Of a DNA stretch of 64,000 bases, positions 1-8,510 are shown piece by piece. Every line of letters starts with the position of its first letter. Positions within the stretch are counted from its first letter, which is position 1. The translations under genes were made by a program, and so were the position numbers. The stretch comes from Nocardia xishanensis NBRC 101358 (lineage in GTDB: Bacteria > Actinomycetota > Actinomycetes > Mycobacteriales > Mycobacteriaceae), in contig NZ_BDCF01000008.1 of NCBI RefSeq assembly GCF_001613365.1, forward strand, positions 186,001 to 250,000. Reading direction: 5' to 3'. The notes under the pieces are model-generated. The model made no database searches. It had not been told where the DNA came from and saw only the letters and a program-made list of their open reading frames with translations.

Positions 1-851
1 TCCAGGAAACGGCCCGCGACCCCGGTCGCGTTGGCGCCCAACGCCAATGCGCGGGCGATGTCAAGCGGTGAGCGGATGCCGCCGGAGGCGAAGAGATCGA
101 TCCCGGTGACGCCCGCGCAATCCACCAGGCAGTTGGGCGTCGACTGGCCCCAGTTCTCCAGGAACGAGAAGTCCGCCGCGGGGCGCCGATCGTTCTCGAT
201 GCGCGCGAAATTGGTGCCGCCGCGGCCGCCGACATCGGCCACCGCGACGCCCGCGTCGCGCAACCAGGCGACGGTGGGCCTGCTGAGACCGAACCCGACC
301 TCCTTGACGATCACCGGCACCGGTGTGTTGGCGGTGATGCGCTCGATCTGGCGCGCCCAAGACCCGAAAGACCGGTCCCCCTCGGGCATGACGATCTCCT
401 GGACCGCGTTCAGGTGGATCTGGAGGGCGTCGGCTTCCAGCAGATCGATCGCTCGCCGCACCTCGTCCAGCGTCGCGGTGGCGTTGACGTTCGCCATGAC
501 GAAGCCGTGCGGATTCTCCTGTCGCAGCACACGAAAAGTGTCGGCGACAGCGGGATCGCGGAAGTAGGCGCTCATCGATCCGGATGCGATGGGGGTTCCG
601 GTTTCGCGGGCGGCGATGGCCAGTTGCCGGTTGATCTCTCCGGTGTGCTCGCTGCCTCCCGTCATGCCGTTGACGAAAAGCGGCGTCTCCCAACGCTTTC
701 CGATGACGTCGACGGCCAGCGACACGTCCTCGCCGTCGATGCCTGCGAGGGCGTGGTGGACGAAGGTCACCGAGTCGAAGTCGTTGGGGCCCGCGTCGCG
801 CTGTTGGCTCACGGCATGGCGAACATGATCGTCTTTGCGGCTGGCGGTCAT
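1..851 (-). CDS. fni: Type 2 isopentenyl-diphosphate isomerase (partial, C-terminus beyond window)
   Basis: Interconverts IPP and DMAPP using FMN and NADPH in the cytosol, the last step that feeds prenyl synthases. The reading frame starts with ATG at 851, encoding MTASRKDDHVRHA, which carries the RKDDHV N-terminal signature of this family. Further typical segments follow: FVNGMTGGS, the QIHLN motif, and a GGRGGTNFARIE flavin-binding stretch. Its ATG overlaps the TGA of the upstream phosphomevalonate kinase by 4 bp, so the two are translationally coupled. The frame is open to position 1. In Streptomyces mevalonate clusters HMG-CoA reductase and HMG-CoA synthase follow next; here they would lie outside the window. 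Confidence 0.95.
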   Translation of the reverse strand, partial: MTASRKDDHVRHAVSQQRDAGPNDFDSVTFVHHALAGIDGEDVSLAVDVIGKRWETPLFVNGMTGGSEHTGEINRQLAIAARETGTPIASGSMSAYFRDPAVADTFRVLRQENPHGFVMANVNATATLDEVRRAIDLLEADALQIHLNAVQEIVMPEGDRSFGSWARQIERITANTPVPVIVKEVGFGLSRPTVAWLRDAGVAVADVGGRGGTNFARIENDRRPAADFSFLENWGQSTPNCLVDCAGVTGIDLFASGGIRSPLDIARALALGANATGVAGRFL

Positions 852-1930
852 CGGCGATCCCCTTCGAATGGATGTGTTCGCAACGACAGCGGCCGGATGC
901 CCGCGGCGACCCAGCGGCCGGTGAGTTCGGTGATCGCCGCGCGGCGAGTGCGTTCGATGAGCGCGATGCCGCAGTCGCCGCCGCCCGCACCGGAGGGTTT
1001 CGCCGCGGCGCCGACCGCCTCGCCCGCCTCGCACAGCGCACGCAGCGAAGGCGTCATGATGCCGAGCCGCGCTTTGCTATCGAGGGTGACGAGAAGTTCC
1101 CGGGCACAGTTGATTTCGGCCCGGATGCCGAGCGAGTCGTCGGCCTCCAGCGCGGCGGTGAGTCGCTGGACGCAGCGGTCGCTGCGCGACACGAAGTCGG
1201 CATCCGCGCCGCCGAGCCCCGCGACCATTTTCGGTGTCGACGCGGGCTTCGCGGTCCAGCCGACCTGCATCGCGAGACCCGTCGGCGTGGGCAGCGGGCG
1301 CACCGACAGCCCGGGCCATGGCGCACGGAGTGCGGCGTCCACCCCGCTCTCCCCCGCCAGCTCGGCTACTCGCTGCCGGTCGGGGGAACAGTAGGCGATC
1401 CAGCCACCCCAGGTACTCGCCGCCACGTCGCCGCCGGAGGCGCGCGGGTTGATCGACACGGTGGCCAGCATCGCCAGCCGGTAGCGATCCATCGGGCTCA
1501 GGTCGAGCCCGTGAAACCGCCCCAGCGCCGCGACGGTGGCCACCGTGACGGCCGCGCTGGATCCGAGGCCGAGCTTTTTCCCGTTCTCGTCGGCGAGGTC
1601 GGTGCTGATGCTCAACCGGTAGGAACGTGCCGCGATCCCGCGCTCGGCGAGCAGCCGTTCGACGATCGCGGCCGCCGCGAAGACGTAGGTGAAGTTCGAC
1701 GGCACAACGCCATCCGCGGTCGACGGGACCAATCGGCCGCCGATGCGCCCGCAGGACAACGTCACCCCACCGTCGAGATCGGAACGCAGCGTGGTGACTT
1801 CGTCACCGGCCTCGTCCACCGTTGCGGTCGCGTAGCGGTCGACCGCGGTGAGCACCGCGTGGCGTCCAGGCTCGACGACGGCGTACTCCCCTGCGATGAA
1901 CAATTTGCCCGGGGCGCGACAGGTGATCAT
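848..1930 (-). CDS. Phosphomevalonate kinase (GHMP family)
   Basis: Phosphorylates mevalonate-5-phosphate to the diphosphate with ATP. The protein is 360 aa and begins MITCRAPGKLFIAGEYAVVE, the GHMP N-terminal motif. A GLGSSAAVTVAT phosphate-binding loop follows around residue 110 and a C-terminal PSGAGGGDCG motif near residue 320. The start at 1930 overlaps the stop of the decarboxylase gene by 4 bp (ATGA), which fixes the start. It sits between diphosphomevalonate decarboxylase and IPP isomerase, the order known from Streptomyces mevalonate clusters, which separates it from other GHMP kinases. Confidence 0.95.
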   Translation of the reverse strand: MITCRAPGKLFIAGEYAVVEPGRHAVLTAVDRYATATVDEAGDEVTTLRSDLDGGVTLSCGRIGGRLVPSTADGVVPSNFTYVFAAAAIVERLLAERGIAARSYRLSISTDLADENGKKLGLGSSAAVTVATVAALGRFHGLDLSPMDRYRLAMLATVSINPRASGGDVAASTWGGWIAYCSPDRQRVAELAGESGVDAALRAPWPGLSVRPLPTPTGLAMQVGWTAKPASTPKMVAGLGGADADFVSRSDRCVQRLTAALEADDSLGIRAEINCARELLVTLDSKARLGIMTPSLRALCEAGEAVGAAAKPSGAGGGDCGIALIERTRRAAITELTGRWVAAGIRPLSLRTHPFEGDRR

Positions 1931-2976
1931 CGTGCGCCGTCCGGGACCAGCGCGGCGCCAGGGCCGAGATGCGCCACCGGCATGTCGACGACGCCGCCGA
2001 CCTCGCGCAGGTCGGCGATCACCCGATGCTCGTCGGCGCGGGCGCACAGCACCGTGACATTCGGTCCGGCGTCGATGGTGGCGTACGCGGCGATGCCGTC
2101 CGCGCGCAGCGCCAGCACGCAATCCAGGACCTCGACCGACCGCGGCGACAGGTATCGCACCGACGGCCTGGCCAGGAGCATGCTGGCGTGCATCCCCAGG
2201 GCGTTGCGCTCCGCGATCTCTCCGACCGCGGGCAGATCGCGGCGCGCGATCGCCTTGCGCATCTCCTCGAGGTCGATCCTGGACGCGTCGGCCCACGGGA
2301 GATAGAAGGGCGACGTGTCACAGGTCCGCCGCATCGCCTCCCGGCTGGACACCGTCTTCGACGCCTTGTCGACGACGGCGACGACCAGAGCCGGATCGAG
2401 CGCGTCGCCGTCGACCGGTTCCGCGTAGGAATTCGCGTCCCCCGCTTCGCCATTGCCCTCCCCGGCGTGCCAGACCACGAAGCCGCCGAAGATGGACCGG
2501 CAAGCCGATCCCGAGCCCCGCCTGGCGAGTCGTGACAGCGCGCGGGCATCGGCGTCGAGTCCGTAGGCGGCGGCCGCCGCGACGGCGAGCGCCGCGAAGC
2601 CGCTCGCGGAGGAGGCCAGGCCCGCACCGGTCGGCCCGGCGTTGGTGGACACGACCTCGGCGTGTTCGTCGCGGCCTGCCCGCGCGCGCACCAGATCCAG
2701 GAACCGCGCCACCCTGGCGTACGCCTCGCCGACCGCGGGACGTTCGTTCAGCACGACCGTGTCGGCCGGTTCCGCACTCAACCGCACCGTTGTCGTGGTG
2801 GGGTAGATGTCGAGTGTCATCGACAGGCTTCCCGTGACGGGAAGGAAATACGACTCGTCGCGCTTGCCCCAGTACTTCACCAAGGCGATGTTCGGGTGCG
2901 CGACAGCGGTCGCCGCGTCGTCGCCGAATCGATCCGCGAGCGGATCGGCGAGTTCTGCTCCAGGTGTGAATGTCAT
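1927..2976 (-). CDS. mvaD: Diphosphomevalonate decarboxylase
   Basis: Catalyses the ATP-dependent decarboxylation of mevalonate diphosphate to IPP. The 349 aa protein has the family's N-terminal AHPNIALVKYWGKRD motif, the LPVTGSLSMTL segment, and the GLASSASGFAAL nucleotide loop. It ends with a DAGPNVTVLC region that lines the active site in known structures. Length and motifs fit the bacterial enzyme. The gene lies 43 bp after mevalonate kinase and overlaps phosphomevalonate kinase by 4 bp, so all belong to one transcript. Confidence 0.96.
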   Translation of the reverse strand: MTFTPGAELADPLADRFGDDAATAVAHPNIALVKYWGKRDESYFLPVTGSLSMTLDIYPTTTTVRLSAEPADTVVLNERPAVGEAYARVARFLDLVRARAGRDEHAEVVSTNAGPTGAGLASSASGFAALAVAAAAAYGLDADARALSRLARRGSGSACRSIFGGFVVWHAGEGNGEAGDANSYAEPVDGDALDPALVVAVVDKASKTVSSREAMRRTCDTSPFYLPWADASRIDLEEMRKAIARRDLPAVGEIAERNALGMHASMLLARPSVRYLSPRSVEVLDCVLALRADGIAAYATIDAGPNVTVLCARADEHRVIADLREVGGVVDMPVAHLGPGAALVPDGAR

Positions 2977-3019
2977 TGGCGTGTCTCGAGCTCCGGTGTC
3001 GAGGGGAATCGGGAATCGG

Positions 3020-4033
3020 TCATGGCTGTCCGTCTCGGGTCGGGACGATCCAGGTCCGCGCCGCGCCGGCCCGGCTCAGCGCCGCACGCACCCTCGCGGC
3101 GTCGTCGCCGGTGTCGGTGAGGGCGACGACGCATCCGCCGAGGCCGCCGCCGGTGAGTTTCGCGCCGTACGCGCCCGCGTCGTGCGCTGCGGTGACCAGT
3201 GCGTCGATCTCGGGTGTGCTGACGCCGAGTTCGGCCAGCAGTTCTTGGAATTCGAGCAGCGTCTTGCCCAGCGACTCGGCGTGACCGGCCGCCAGATCCG
3301 CCGCTGCCGACTCGACCAGGTCCGTCGCGTGTTCCAGCACTCGCTGAGCCGCCCGTCGATCCGACTCCAGCTTGCGGCGGACGGCCGCGACCGCGTGCTG
3401 CGTGGCGCCCGGTACCCCGGTGTCGGCGATCACCAGGGTGGCGTCCAAGCCGATGGCCAGCCCGCGCGCCGCGCCCGCCCGGAACCAGATCGGTCCGGTC
3501 GCCACCGCGGTGCTGGCGTCCACGCCGCTGGCCCGGCCGTGCGCGAACTGTTCACCGCACTGCACCAACTCGTAGAGGATGCCGGAATCGATGGACCGGT
3601 CGTAGAGATCGGCGGCCGCCCGCACCGCGGCCGCCGCGCACGCCGCACTCGACCCCAGTCCGCGCGCGGGCGGGATCTCGCAGTCGAGCGCGACCTCGAC
3701 CACCTCACCGGCCAGGCCCCACCGCCGCAACGCCTCCTCGACCGCTACGTGCGCCCCTGACGACGCGCGCTCCGCGGTACGTATGCCGCCCGCTGCGAAC
3801 CGAAAGTATTGTCCCGCAGGAGAATCGCCCTCCCACGAAACATCGGGACGATCCCGGTGGGCGACCGCGTGCGCCGACAGCGCTGGCAAGGGAAACGCGA
3901 TGGCGGGCGTGCCGTGCACCACCGTGTGCTCGCCGAGCAGGATCGCCTTGCCATGGGCGCGACCGATGCCGCGCCCTCCCTCCGCCTCCGCGGCGGTGAG
4001 TTTGCTGCCCTCGCGAACGCGATCGCTGTTCAC
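3020..4033 (-). CDS. mvk: Mevalonate kinase
   Basis: Phosphorylates mevalonate at the 5-position, the first kinase step of the pathway. The 337 aa protein shows GKAILLGEHTVVHG at residues 28-41, the ARGLGSSAACAA loop, the SGVDASTAVATG substrate-binding motif and a C-terminal LTGGGLGGCVV motif. These are specific to mevalonate kinase among GHMP kinases. The start is a GTG at 4033, preceded at proper spacing by GGAGAG. About 150 bp separate it from the methyltransferase-like gene upstream, the largest gap in the operon, so an internal promoter is possible. Confidence 0.95.
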   Translation of the reverse strand: MNSDRVREGSKLTAAEAEGGRGIGRAHGKAILLGEHTVVHGTPAIAFPLPALSAHAVAHRDRPDVSWEGDSPAGQYFRFAAGGIRTAERASSGAHVAVEEALRRWGLAGEVVEVALDCEIPPARGLGSSAACAAAAVRAAADLYDRSIDSGILYELVQCGEQFAHGRASGVDASTAVATGPIWFRAGAARGLAIGLDATLVIADTGVPGATQHAVAAVRRKLESDRRAAQRVLEHATDLVESAAADLAAGHAESLGKTLLEFQELLAELGVSTPEIDALVTAAHDAGAYGAKLTGGGLGGCVVALTDTGDDAARVRAALSRAGAARTWIVPTRDGQP

Positions 4034-4185
4034 GTCGTTTTCTCTCCAAACTCGAGCGGGGCCCGCCCGCGTTCCCGGACGGGAACGCGCGCGGCGGACG
4101 ATGCGCAGACACGTCGGCGTGCGGCGACCGTGAGACGGTCTGCGCTGTGGTGCGAAATCTGTTCAGGCCGAGAGTGAATCGACCG

Positions 4186-5022
4186 TCACAGCCGCTGATC
4201 CGAACGACGGAAGAGCGCTTGGCGGAGACTCGCCCGCGCCGAGGGGCCGAGCGGCGACGGGAAGAAGGCGGGTACCTGCGCGGCGTAGGTGCGGTAGGCC
4301 GCCCCGAAGCGAGCGACGAGGTCGCGCTCTTCCAGGAAGGTGCCAAGCAGGATGTAGCCGGTCATCCCGACCGCCCACAGCAGGTGCCCGGCCGTCATGT
4401 CGCTGGCACACCAGAAGGAGAGCAGCAGGCCGGTCATCAGCGGATGACGCACCAGTCGGTAGGGCCCGTGCACCTGGAGCCGGTCCATGGTCGCGTCGGG
4501 CACCTGGATGACGTAGTGGCGGTAAGCCTGACTGATGCCGAGCAGGTGAAAGTGGTTGAGCAGCAAGGTGGCCGCGTACACCAGCACGAAGCCGAGCCAG
4601 AATCCGGCGTCGAGCGCGATCCCGACGACGCCGTCGGCCGACCAGATCCGCTGCGGCAGCGGCTGCCAAGCCAAGCACAGCACCCACATCACCAGGCAGA
4701 CCATCACGATGTAGACGGTCCGCTCCAGGGCTTCGGGCACCCACCGGGTGATGAACGCCTTGAACGCGGGCCGCGACATACCCGAGTGCTGCAGGCCGAA
4801 CAGCGCGATCAGCAGCACGTCGATCGCGAGAGCCGGACCGGTCGCCAGGTGTGGTCCCTCGTCGACGGTCTTCGGCAGCCACCAGCCTCCGGCGAACAAC
4901 AGCATCAGGGGCACGGTCACCCCGGCGACGCCGTAGACGCCGAAGGCCAGCAGGAACGGGACGAGCCGGCGGCGATCCGTCAGCGCGCCCCGAACCGAAT
5001 GCCGCGTGGTGGTCAGATCCAT
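4186..5022 (-). CDS. MddA/NnrU-like integral membrane methyltransferase
   Basis: A 278 aa membrane protein with about six hydrophobic segments and the isoprenylcysteine-methyltransferase-type C-terminal core: PYRLVRHPLMTG, a FWCASDMTAGHLL segment, and EERDLVARFGAAYRTY. The N-terminal QHSGMSRPAFK and VPEALERTVYI segments match the methanethiol S-methyltransferase (MddA) branch well. The RHP and EERD motifs bind S-adenosylmethionine in this superfamily. The ATG at 5022 lies inside the 3' end of the desaturase gene (10 bp overlap), so the genes are translationally coupled. Placed inside a terpenoid operon, it may methylate an isoprenoid intermediate; that role is inference, and the family name does not fix the substrate. 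Confidence 0.75.
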   Translation of the reverse strand: MDLTTTRHSVRGALTDRRRLVPFLLAFGVYGVAGVTVPLMLLFAGGWWLPKTVDEGPHLATGPALAIDVLLIALFGLQHSGMSRPAFKAFITRWVPEALERTVYIVMVCLVMWVLCLAWQPLPQRIWSADGVVGIALDAGFWLGFVLVYAATLLLNHFHLLGISQAYRHYVIQVPDATMDRLQVHGPYRLVRHPLMTGLLLSFWCASDMTAGHLLWAVGMTGYILLGTFLEERDLVARFGAAYRTYAAQVPAFFPSPLGPSARASLRQALFRRSDQRL

Positions 5023-6029
5023 GCGAACCAGGGCAGGAACCGCAGGCGGACCGTGCCCTCCTCCATCCGCTTGTCCAGCTTGGTCTTCCACCGCTCGCCG
5101 TAGGGCGCGTCGAGGAAGCCGCCGGGCCGGGCCAGGCGCCACGAGGACTGGATCGTCATCCAGTAGGGCACGATGACGGCCGCGTCGACCTGCCGCATGA
5201 AGTCGAGCTTGTCGGGGATCTGGCTCCAGTGCACGCCCGGGTACCGGTGGTGCACGCTGTGGTAGCCCTGGTTGAAGATGAAGAAGTTCAGCCAGTTACC
5301 GGCCGTGTTCAGCGATTTGCTCGGGTCGTCCTCGAACACCCGCGCGGGCGCGTGGGTCAGCCAGGCGAAGTATCCGGAGTTCACCTGGGTGATCAGGAAC
5401 GGCAGACCCCAGAACAGCGCGAACCGTTCGAAGCCCGCGACGTACCAGATGCCGACCGGCAGCAGCAGGGCCAGCGTGAGGTCGAAGACGAACTGGTGGC
5501 GCCGCTTGCGCCTGCCCTCGGACGGGTTGGCGGCGAAGATCATTCGCATGGTGTGGTTCTTGACGATGGTGCCGTACCTGATCCAGTACCAGACGGCACC
5601 GAGCCCGCGCTCCATGCCCTCGGTGGAGGTGACGTCGCCCGGTCCGTCGTTGAAGCGGTGATGGTTGAGCACGTGCACCTCGCGCATCTCCGCCGACGTC
5701 AGCGTGGCAGGCAGACAGCACATGATGTCCACGACTCGGTTCAGCCTGCGCGACACGAACAGCGCCCGGTGCGTGTGCATGTGCATCACGCCGATGGTGA
5801 GCGAGAAGTTCAGCAGCGTCAGCAGGATGATCAGCGGGACCGCGAAATACCAGTTCGTGGCGAAAGGTACGAACAGGCCGAAGGACAGTAATACGACCCA
5901 GGCCACGATGTGCAGCAGCGGGCCGACGTTCGCCGGATGCTCGAGCTTGAGCACCCGGCGGCTGAACGGCGGTCGGTCGGACGCCGCCGGTGGCGTTCCG
6001 TCGCCGGGACGTGTTGGCACGGTGGTCAT
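5013..6029 (-). CDS. Membrane fatty-acid-desaturase-superfamily enzyme
   Basis: A 338 aa di-iron membrane oxygenase of the desaturase/hydroxylase superfamily. The three histidine boxes are present: H83-x3-H87, H119-x3-HH (123-124) and H257-xx-HH (260-261). Hydrophobic segments occur around residues 38-80 and 182-225. The start at 6029 is chosen because GAGGAG sits at correct spacing before this ATG; a longer frame upstream lacks such a site. It lies between a head-to-head prenyl synthase and a methyltransferase in the mevalonate operon. It could desaturate, hydroxylate or ketolate an isoprenoid chain, or a fatty acid; the substrate cannot be read from the sequence. Confidence 0.85.
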   Translation of the reverse strand: MTTVPTRPGDGTPPAASDRPPFSRRVLKLEHPANVGPLLHIVAWVVLLSFGLFVPFATNWYFAVPLIILLTLLNFSLTIGVMHMHTHRALFVSRRLNRVVDIMCCLPATLTSAEMREVHVLNHHRFNDGPGDVTSTEGMERGLGAVWYWIRYGTIVKNHTMRMIFAANPSEGRRKRRHQFVFDLTLALLLPVGIWYVAGFERFALFWGLPFLITQVNSGYFAWLTHAPARVFEDDPSKSLNTAGNWLNFFIFNQGYHSVHHRYPGVHWSQIPDKLDFMRQVDAAVIVPYWMTIQSSWRLARPGGFLDAPYGERWKTKLDKRMEEGTVRLRFLPWFAWI

Positions 6030-6087
6030 AGTCGATCTCCTCTGGTATCGGTGTCGGGCGTTCCTACGGGATGAGTTGGGGCACTCG

Positions 6088-7353
6088 TCATGGGCGATCT
6101 CCAGTGGTTGTCGTTTCGAGGGCGGCGAGTTGGAAATTCGTGGCGAGCGCACGCATCGCGTCGGCGCTGTGGGGTGGCAGCCGCTCCAGGGCGCCGAAGG
6201 CCAAGTGGTCGGCGATCATCATGGTGCGGATGTCGGCGGCGGAAAGCCGACCCGTCAACGGTTCTTCCGGCAGCGACCGCACTAGCGCGAAGGTGGTGTC
6301 GACGATCAGCGGCACCATCGAAGGCGCCAGCGTGCGTGGGTCCACCGCACCGAGCAACTCGGCCGCGGCTTCGGACCCGGCGCCGAGTTCGGGCGAGGTG
6401 TCCAGCACCCGGTGGATCGCCTCGTCGGCGGATCGCTGTACCCGCTCGACCATCTTCGTCCAGTAGGCGGATGACCAGGCGGCCAGCGCGGCCGCGCCGA
6501 CCGGCCGCCGGTAAGGCGCCGGGGCGCCGACCGCGGTGCACAGGAAGCCGGTTGTCGTGATGGTCATGTACGCCATCGCCGCACGAGCGCCCGCGCTCGG
6601 AGTGTGCGGGCCGAGCCGGGCCAGCAGGGCGAATCCACCCAGTGCGGGCGCCAGCAGCCTCAGCATGACCACTTGGGTCAGTTCCTTGCGGTCGGCGACA
6701 CCGTAGAGGTCCAGTTCGCCGTCGCGCAGGTCGTTGGCGGACTGGGCGATGACGCCGACGCATCCGGCCAGCTCGCGCAAATCGTCCTCGGCGCACGCAT
6801 CGGGGGCGACCAGGGAGCACGCGTAGTGCGTCACCCGGCCGAGCACGCCCTCGCCGTAGACGACCCGCGACAGCGAGGAATCGAGGTTGCGGGCCATCAC
6901 ATCGCCGATGTCGAGCACGAGCCCGCCCACCCGCTCGCGTCCCGCGGCAGGCAGCGCGGCCACCAGCGACCTGATGTCCTGAATGCGTTCAGCCAGAACG
7001 ATATCGACGGCCTCGCTGTCACGCATCGCGACCCGGTCCGGCGGTGGGGGCGGAGTGTCGGTGCTGCCGTTGAGATACTCGGCGGCGGCCCGCACGGCGC
7101 TACCCGCGAGCGGACGGTCGACGAGATCCTCGTAGGCGTCGAGCACCCGGCAGGCCAGCAGGGCCGCGGTGGCCTCGGCCCGCAGGGCCGGGCCGAGGAA
7201 ACCGATGGCGATGCCCATGTTCCTGGCCGCCGGGATCAGCGCGAGCCGGGCCAGTTCGTCCGGCGAGTCCGCCGCCCGCAGCGCGGCGAGGTCGGGCGCG
7301 CGGCGCAGGTTGCGCAGCCCGTGGGCGAGGATGCCGAGTCGTCCTCCGGTCAT
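6088..7353 (-). CDS. Squalene/phytoene synthase-like prenyl transferase
   Basis: A 421 aa protein of the head-to-head trans-prenyl transferase family, longer than usual bacterial squalene or phytoene synthases. The first Asp-rich motif is DAYED at residues 72-76 within a CRVLDAYEDLVDR helix. The second is NDLRDGELD at residues 207-215, preceded by QSA. Both magnesium/diphosphate-binding clusters are thus intact. The ATG at 7353 overlaps the stop of the polyprenyl synthase gene by 4 bp, implying that the GGPP-type product is its direct substrate. No phytoene desaturase (crtI) is nearby, so an ordinary carotenoid route is not evident. The C-terminal 150 residues match nothing I recognise. Confidence 0.8.
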   Translation of the reverse strand: MTGGRLGILAHGLRNLRRAPDLAALRAADSPDELARLALIPAARNMGIAIGFLGPALRAEATAALLACRVLDAYEDLVDRPLAGSAVRAAAEYLNGSTDTPPPPPDRVAMRDSEAVDIVLAERIQDIRSLVAALPAAGRERVGGLVLDIGDVMARNLDSSLSRVVYGEGVLGRVTHYACSLVAPDACAEDDLRELAGCVGVIAQSANDLRDGELDLYGVADRKELTQVVMLRLLAPALGGFALLARLGPHTPSAGARAAMAYMTITTTGFLCTAVGAPAPYRRPVGAAALAAWSSAYWTKMVERVQRSADEAIHRVLDTSPELGAGSEAAAELLGAVDPRTLAPSMVPLIVDTTFALVRSLPEEPLTGRLSAADIRTMMIADHLAFGALERLPPHSADAMRALATNFQLAALETTTTGDRP

Positions 7354-8510
7354 CGGGACACCACCTGTAGTGCTAGGTCGCGCAGGTCGTCCCGCGCGGG
7401 AGTGGGCGGGAACACTTCGAGGGCCTCGCACGCCGTCTCGGCGGCGCGGATCGCGGCGTCGTGAGCGGCCTTGGTGGCGCCGCTGCGCACCAGGTCGGCT
7501 TGCAGTTCGGCGCTGGAAGTCTCTTCGGAGAGCCACATTTCGCGGGCATCGGGCCGGATCGCCAGCCATTCGATCACCGGCCAGGTCGGTACCCTGCGGT
7601 CGAGGTCGCCGCAGGCCTCCTTGCCGAGCGCGGGGTCGCCCTCGACGTCGCGCACGTCGTCCATGATCTGGAAGGCCAGCGAGAACTGCTCGGCGTACTG
7701 CATCAGGGCTCGCAGCCGGTCGTGGTCCACGCCGCCCGCCGTGCCGCCGTACGAGCAGGCCAGCCGGAACAGCGTGCCGGTCTTCGCGCCCGCGACGACC
7801 TCGTAGTGCCTGCGCAGCGCGGCATCGTCGACGTCGGGCGCCATGGTCTCCACGAGCTGGCCTGCCGAAAGATCCGAGATGCGGTCCAGATAAGTGACGC
7901 CGGGAGCCTCACCGAGGTGCGCGCAGACCACGGGATTGTTCTCCAGTACCCGCGCCAGCACTTCCAATGCGGTACCCGCCATATGAAATCCGGCGCGTGC
8001 GGCGGTGCGGATACCGAACAACGCGGGTACCGAGGGTGAATCGCGCCGCAGCAGGGAACTGTCGCAGATGTCGTCGTGGATCAGCGACGATTCGTGGAAC
8101 ATCTCCATGGAGCAGGCCAGGTCGACGGCGTCGGCCACGGAGGTGGACACGGCCGAGGGCAGCAGGCGGTGGCAGTCCAGCACGAGGCGGGCCCGGACCC
8201 GCTTGCCGGGGGCGGCCAGGACGTGCTGGTAGATGTCGTCGAAAACGCTACCGGTGACGAGCATTTCGCGCATGCGCTCGGTGACCATCGCCGGCTGGTA
8301 GATCGGCGCGATCGGCTGGGCGTCGACCTGGTCCGCCGCGCCGGCATTCGCGCTCGCGGCGTCGGCGCTGTCGGCACGTCCGTTCGACGCGGGGGCGGTG
8401 ACGCGCGCCCGGTCGTCCACGACCGCGTGCGCGGTGCTGGACCGTCCGGACATGGCCGCCACCAGGTGCTCGTCCTGCTGATGTTCTGACGGTGACGTGG
8501 GATTGTCCAT
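7350..8510 (-). CDS. Polyprenyl (geranylgeranyl-type) diphosphate synthase
   Basis: Condenses IPP with allylic diphosphates to a long-chain prenyl diphosphate. The 386 aa protein has a low-complexity Ala/Asp-rich N-terminal extension of about 65 residues, then GKRVRARLV, the first Asp-rich motif DDICD at 146-150 and the second DDVRD at 284-288. The residues four and five positions before the first Asp are serines rather than aromatic, which by the known chain-length rule favours GGPP or longer over FPP. It is the first gene of the operon; AAGGAG lies at good spacing before ATG 8510. Confidence 0.93.
   Translation of the reverse strand: MDNPTSPSEHQQDEHLVAAMSGRSSTAHAVVDDRARVTAPASNGRADSADAASANAGAADQVDAQPIAPIYQPAMVTERMREMLVTGSVFDDIYQHVLAAPGKRVRARLVLDCHRLLPSAVSTSVADAVDLACSMEMFHESSLIHDDICDSSLLRRDSPSVPALFGIRTAARAGFHMAGTALEVLARVLENNPVVCAHLGEAPGVTYLDRISDLSAGQLVETMAPDVDDAALRRHYEVVAGAKTGTLFRLACSYGGTAGGVDHDRLRALMQYAEQFSLAFQIMDDVRDVEGDPALGKEACGDLDRRVPTWPVIEWLAIRPDAREMWLSEETSSAELQADLVRSGATKAAHDAAIRAAETACEALEVFPPTPARDDLRDLALQVVSR

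Noticed and set aside
872-2305. Long open frame antisense to phosphomevalonate kinase and the decarboxylase
   Set aside because: Arg/Gly/Asp-rich sequence with no family resemblance; it is the usual mirror frame of GC-rich coding DNA.
4147-5103. Plus-strand frame opposite the methyltransferase-like gene
   Set aside because: Gln/His/Arg-rich without domains, while the minus strand shows a clear membrane enzyme.
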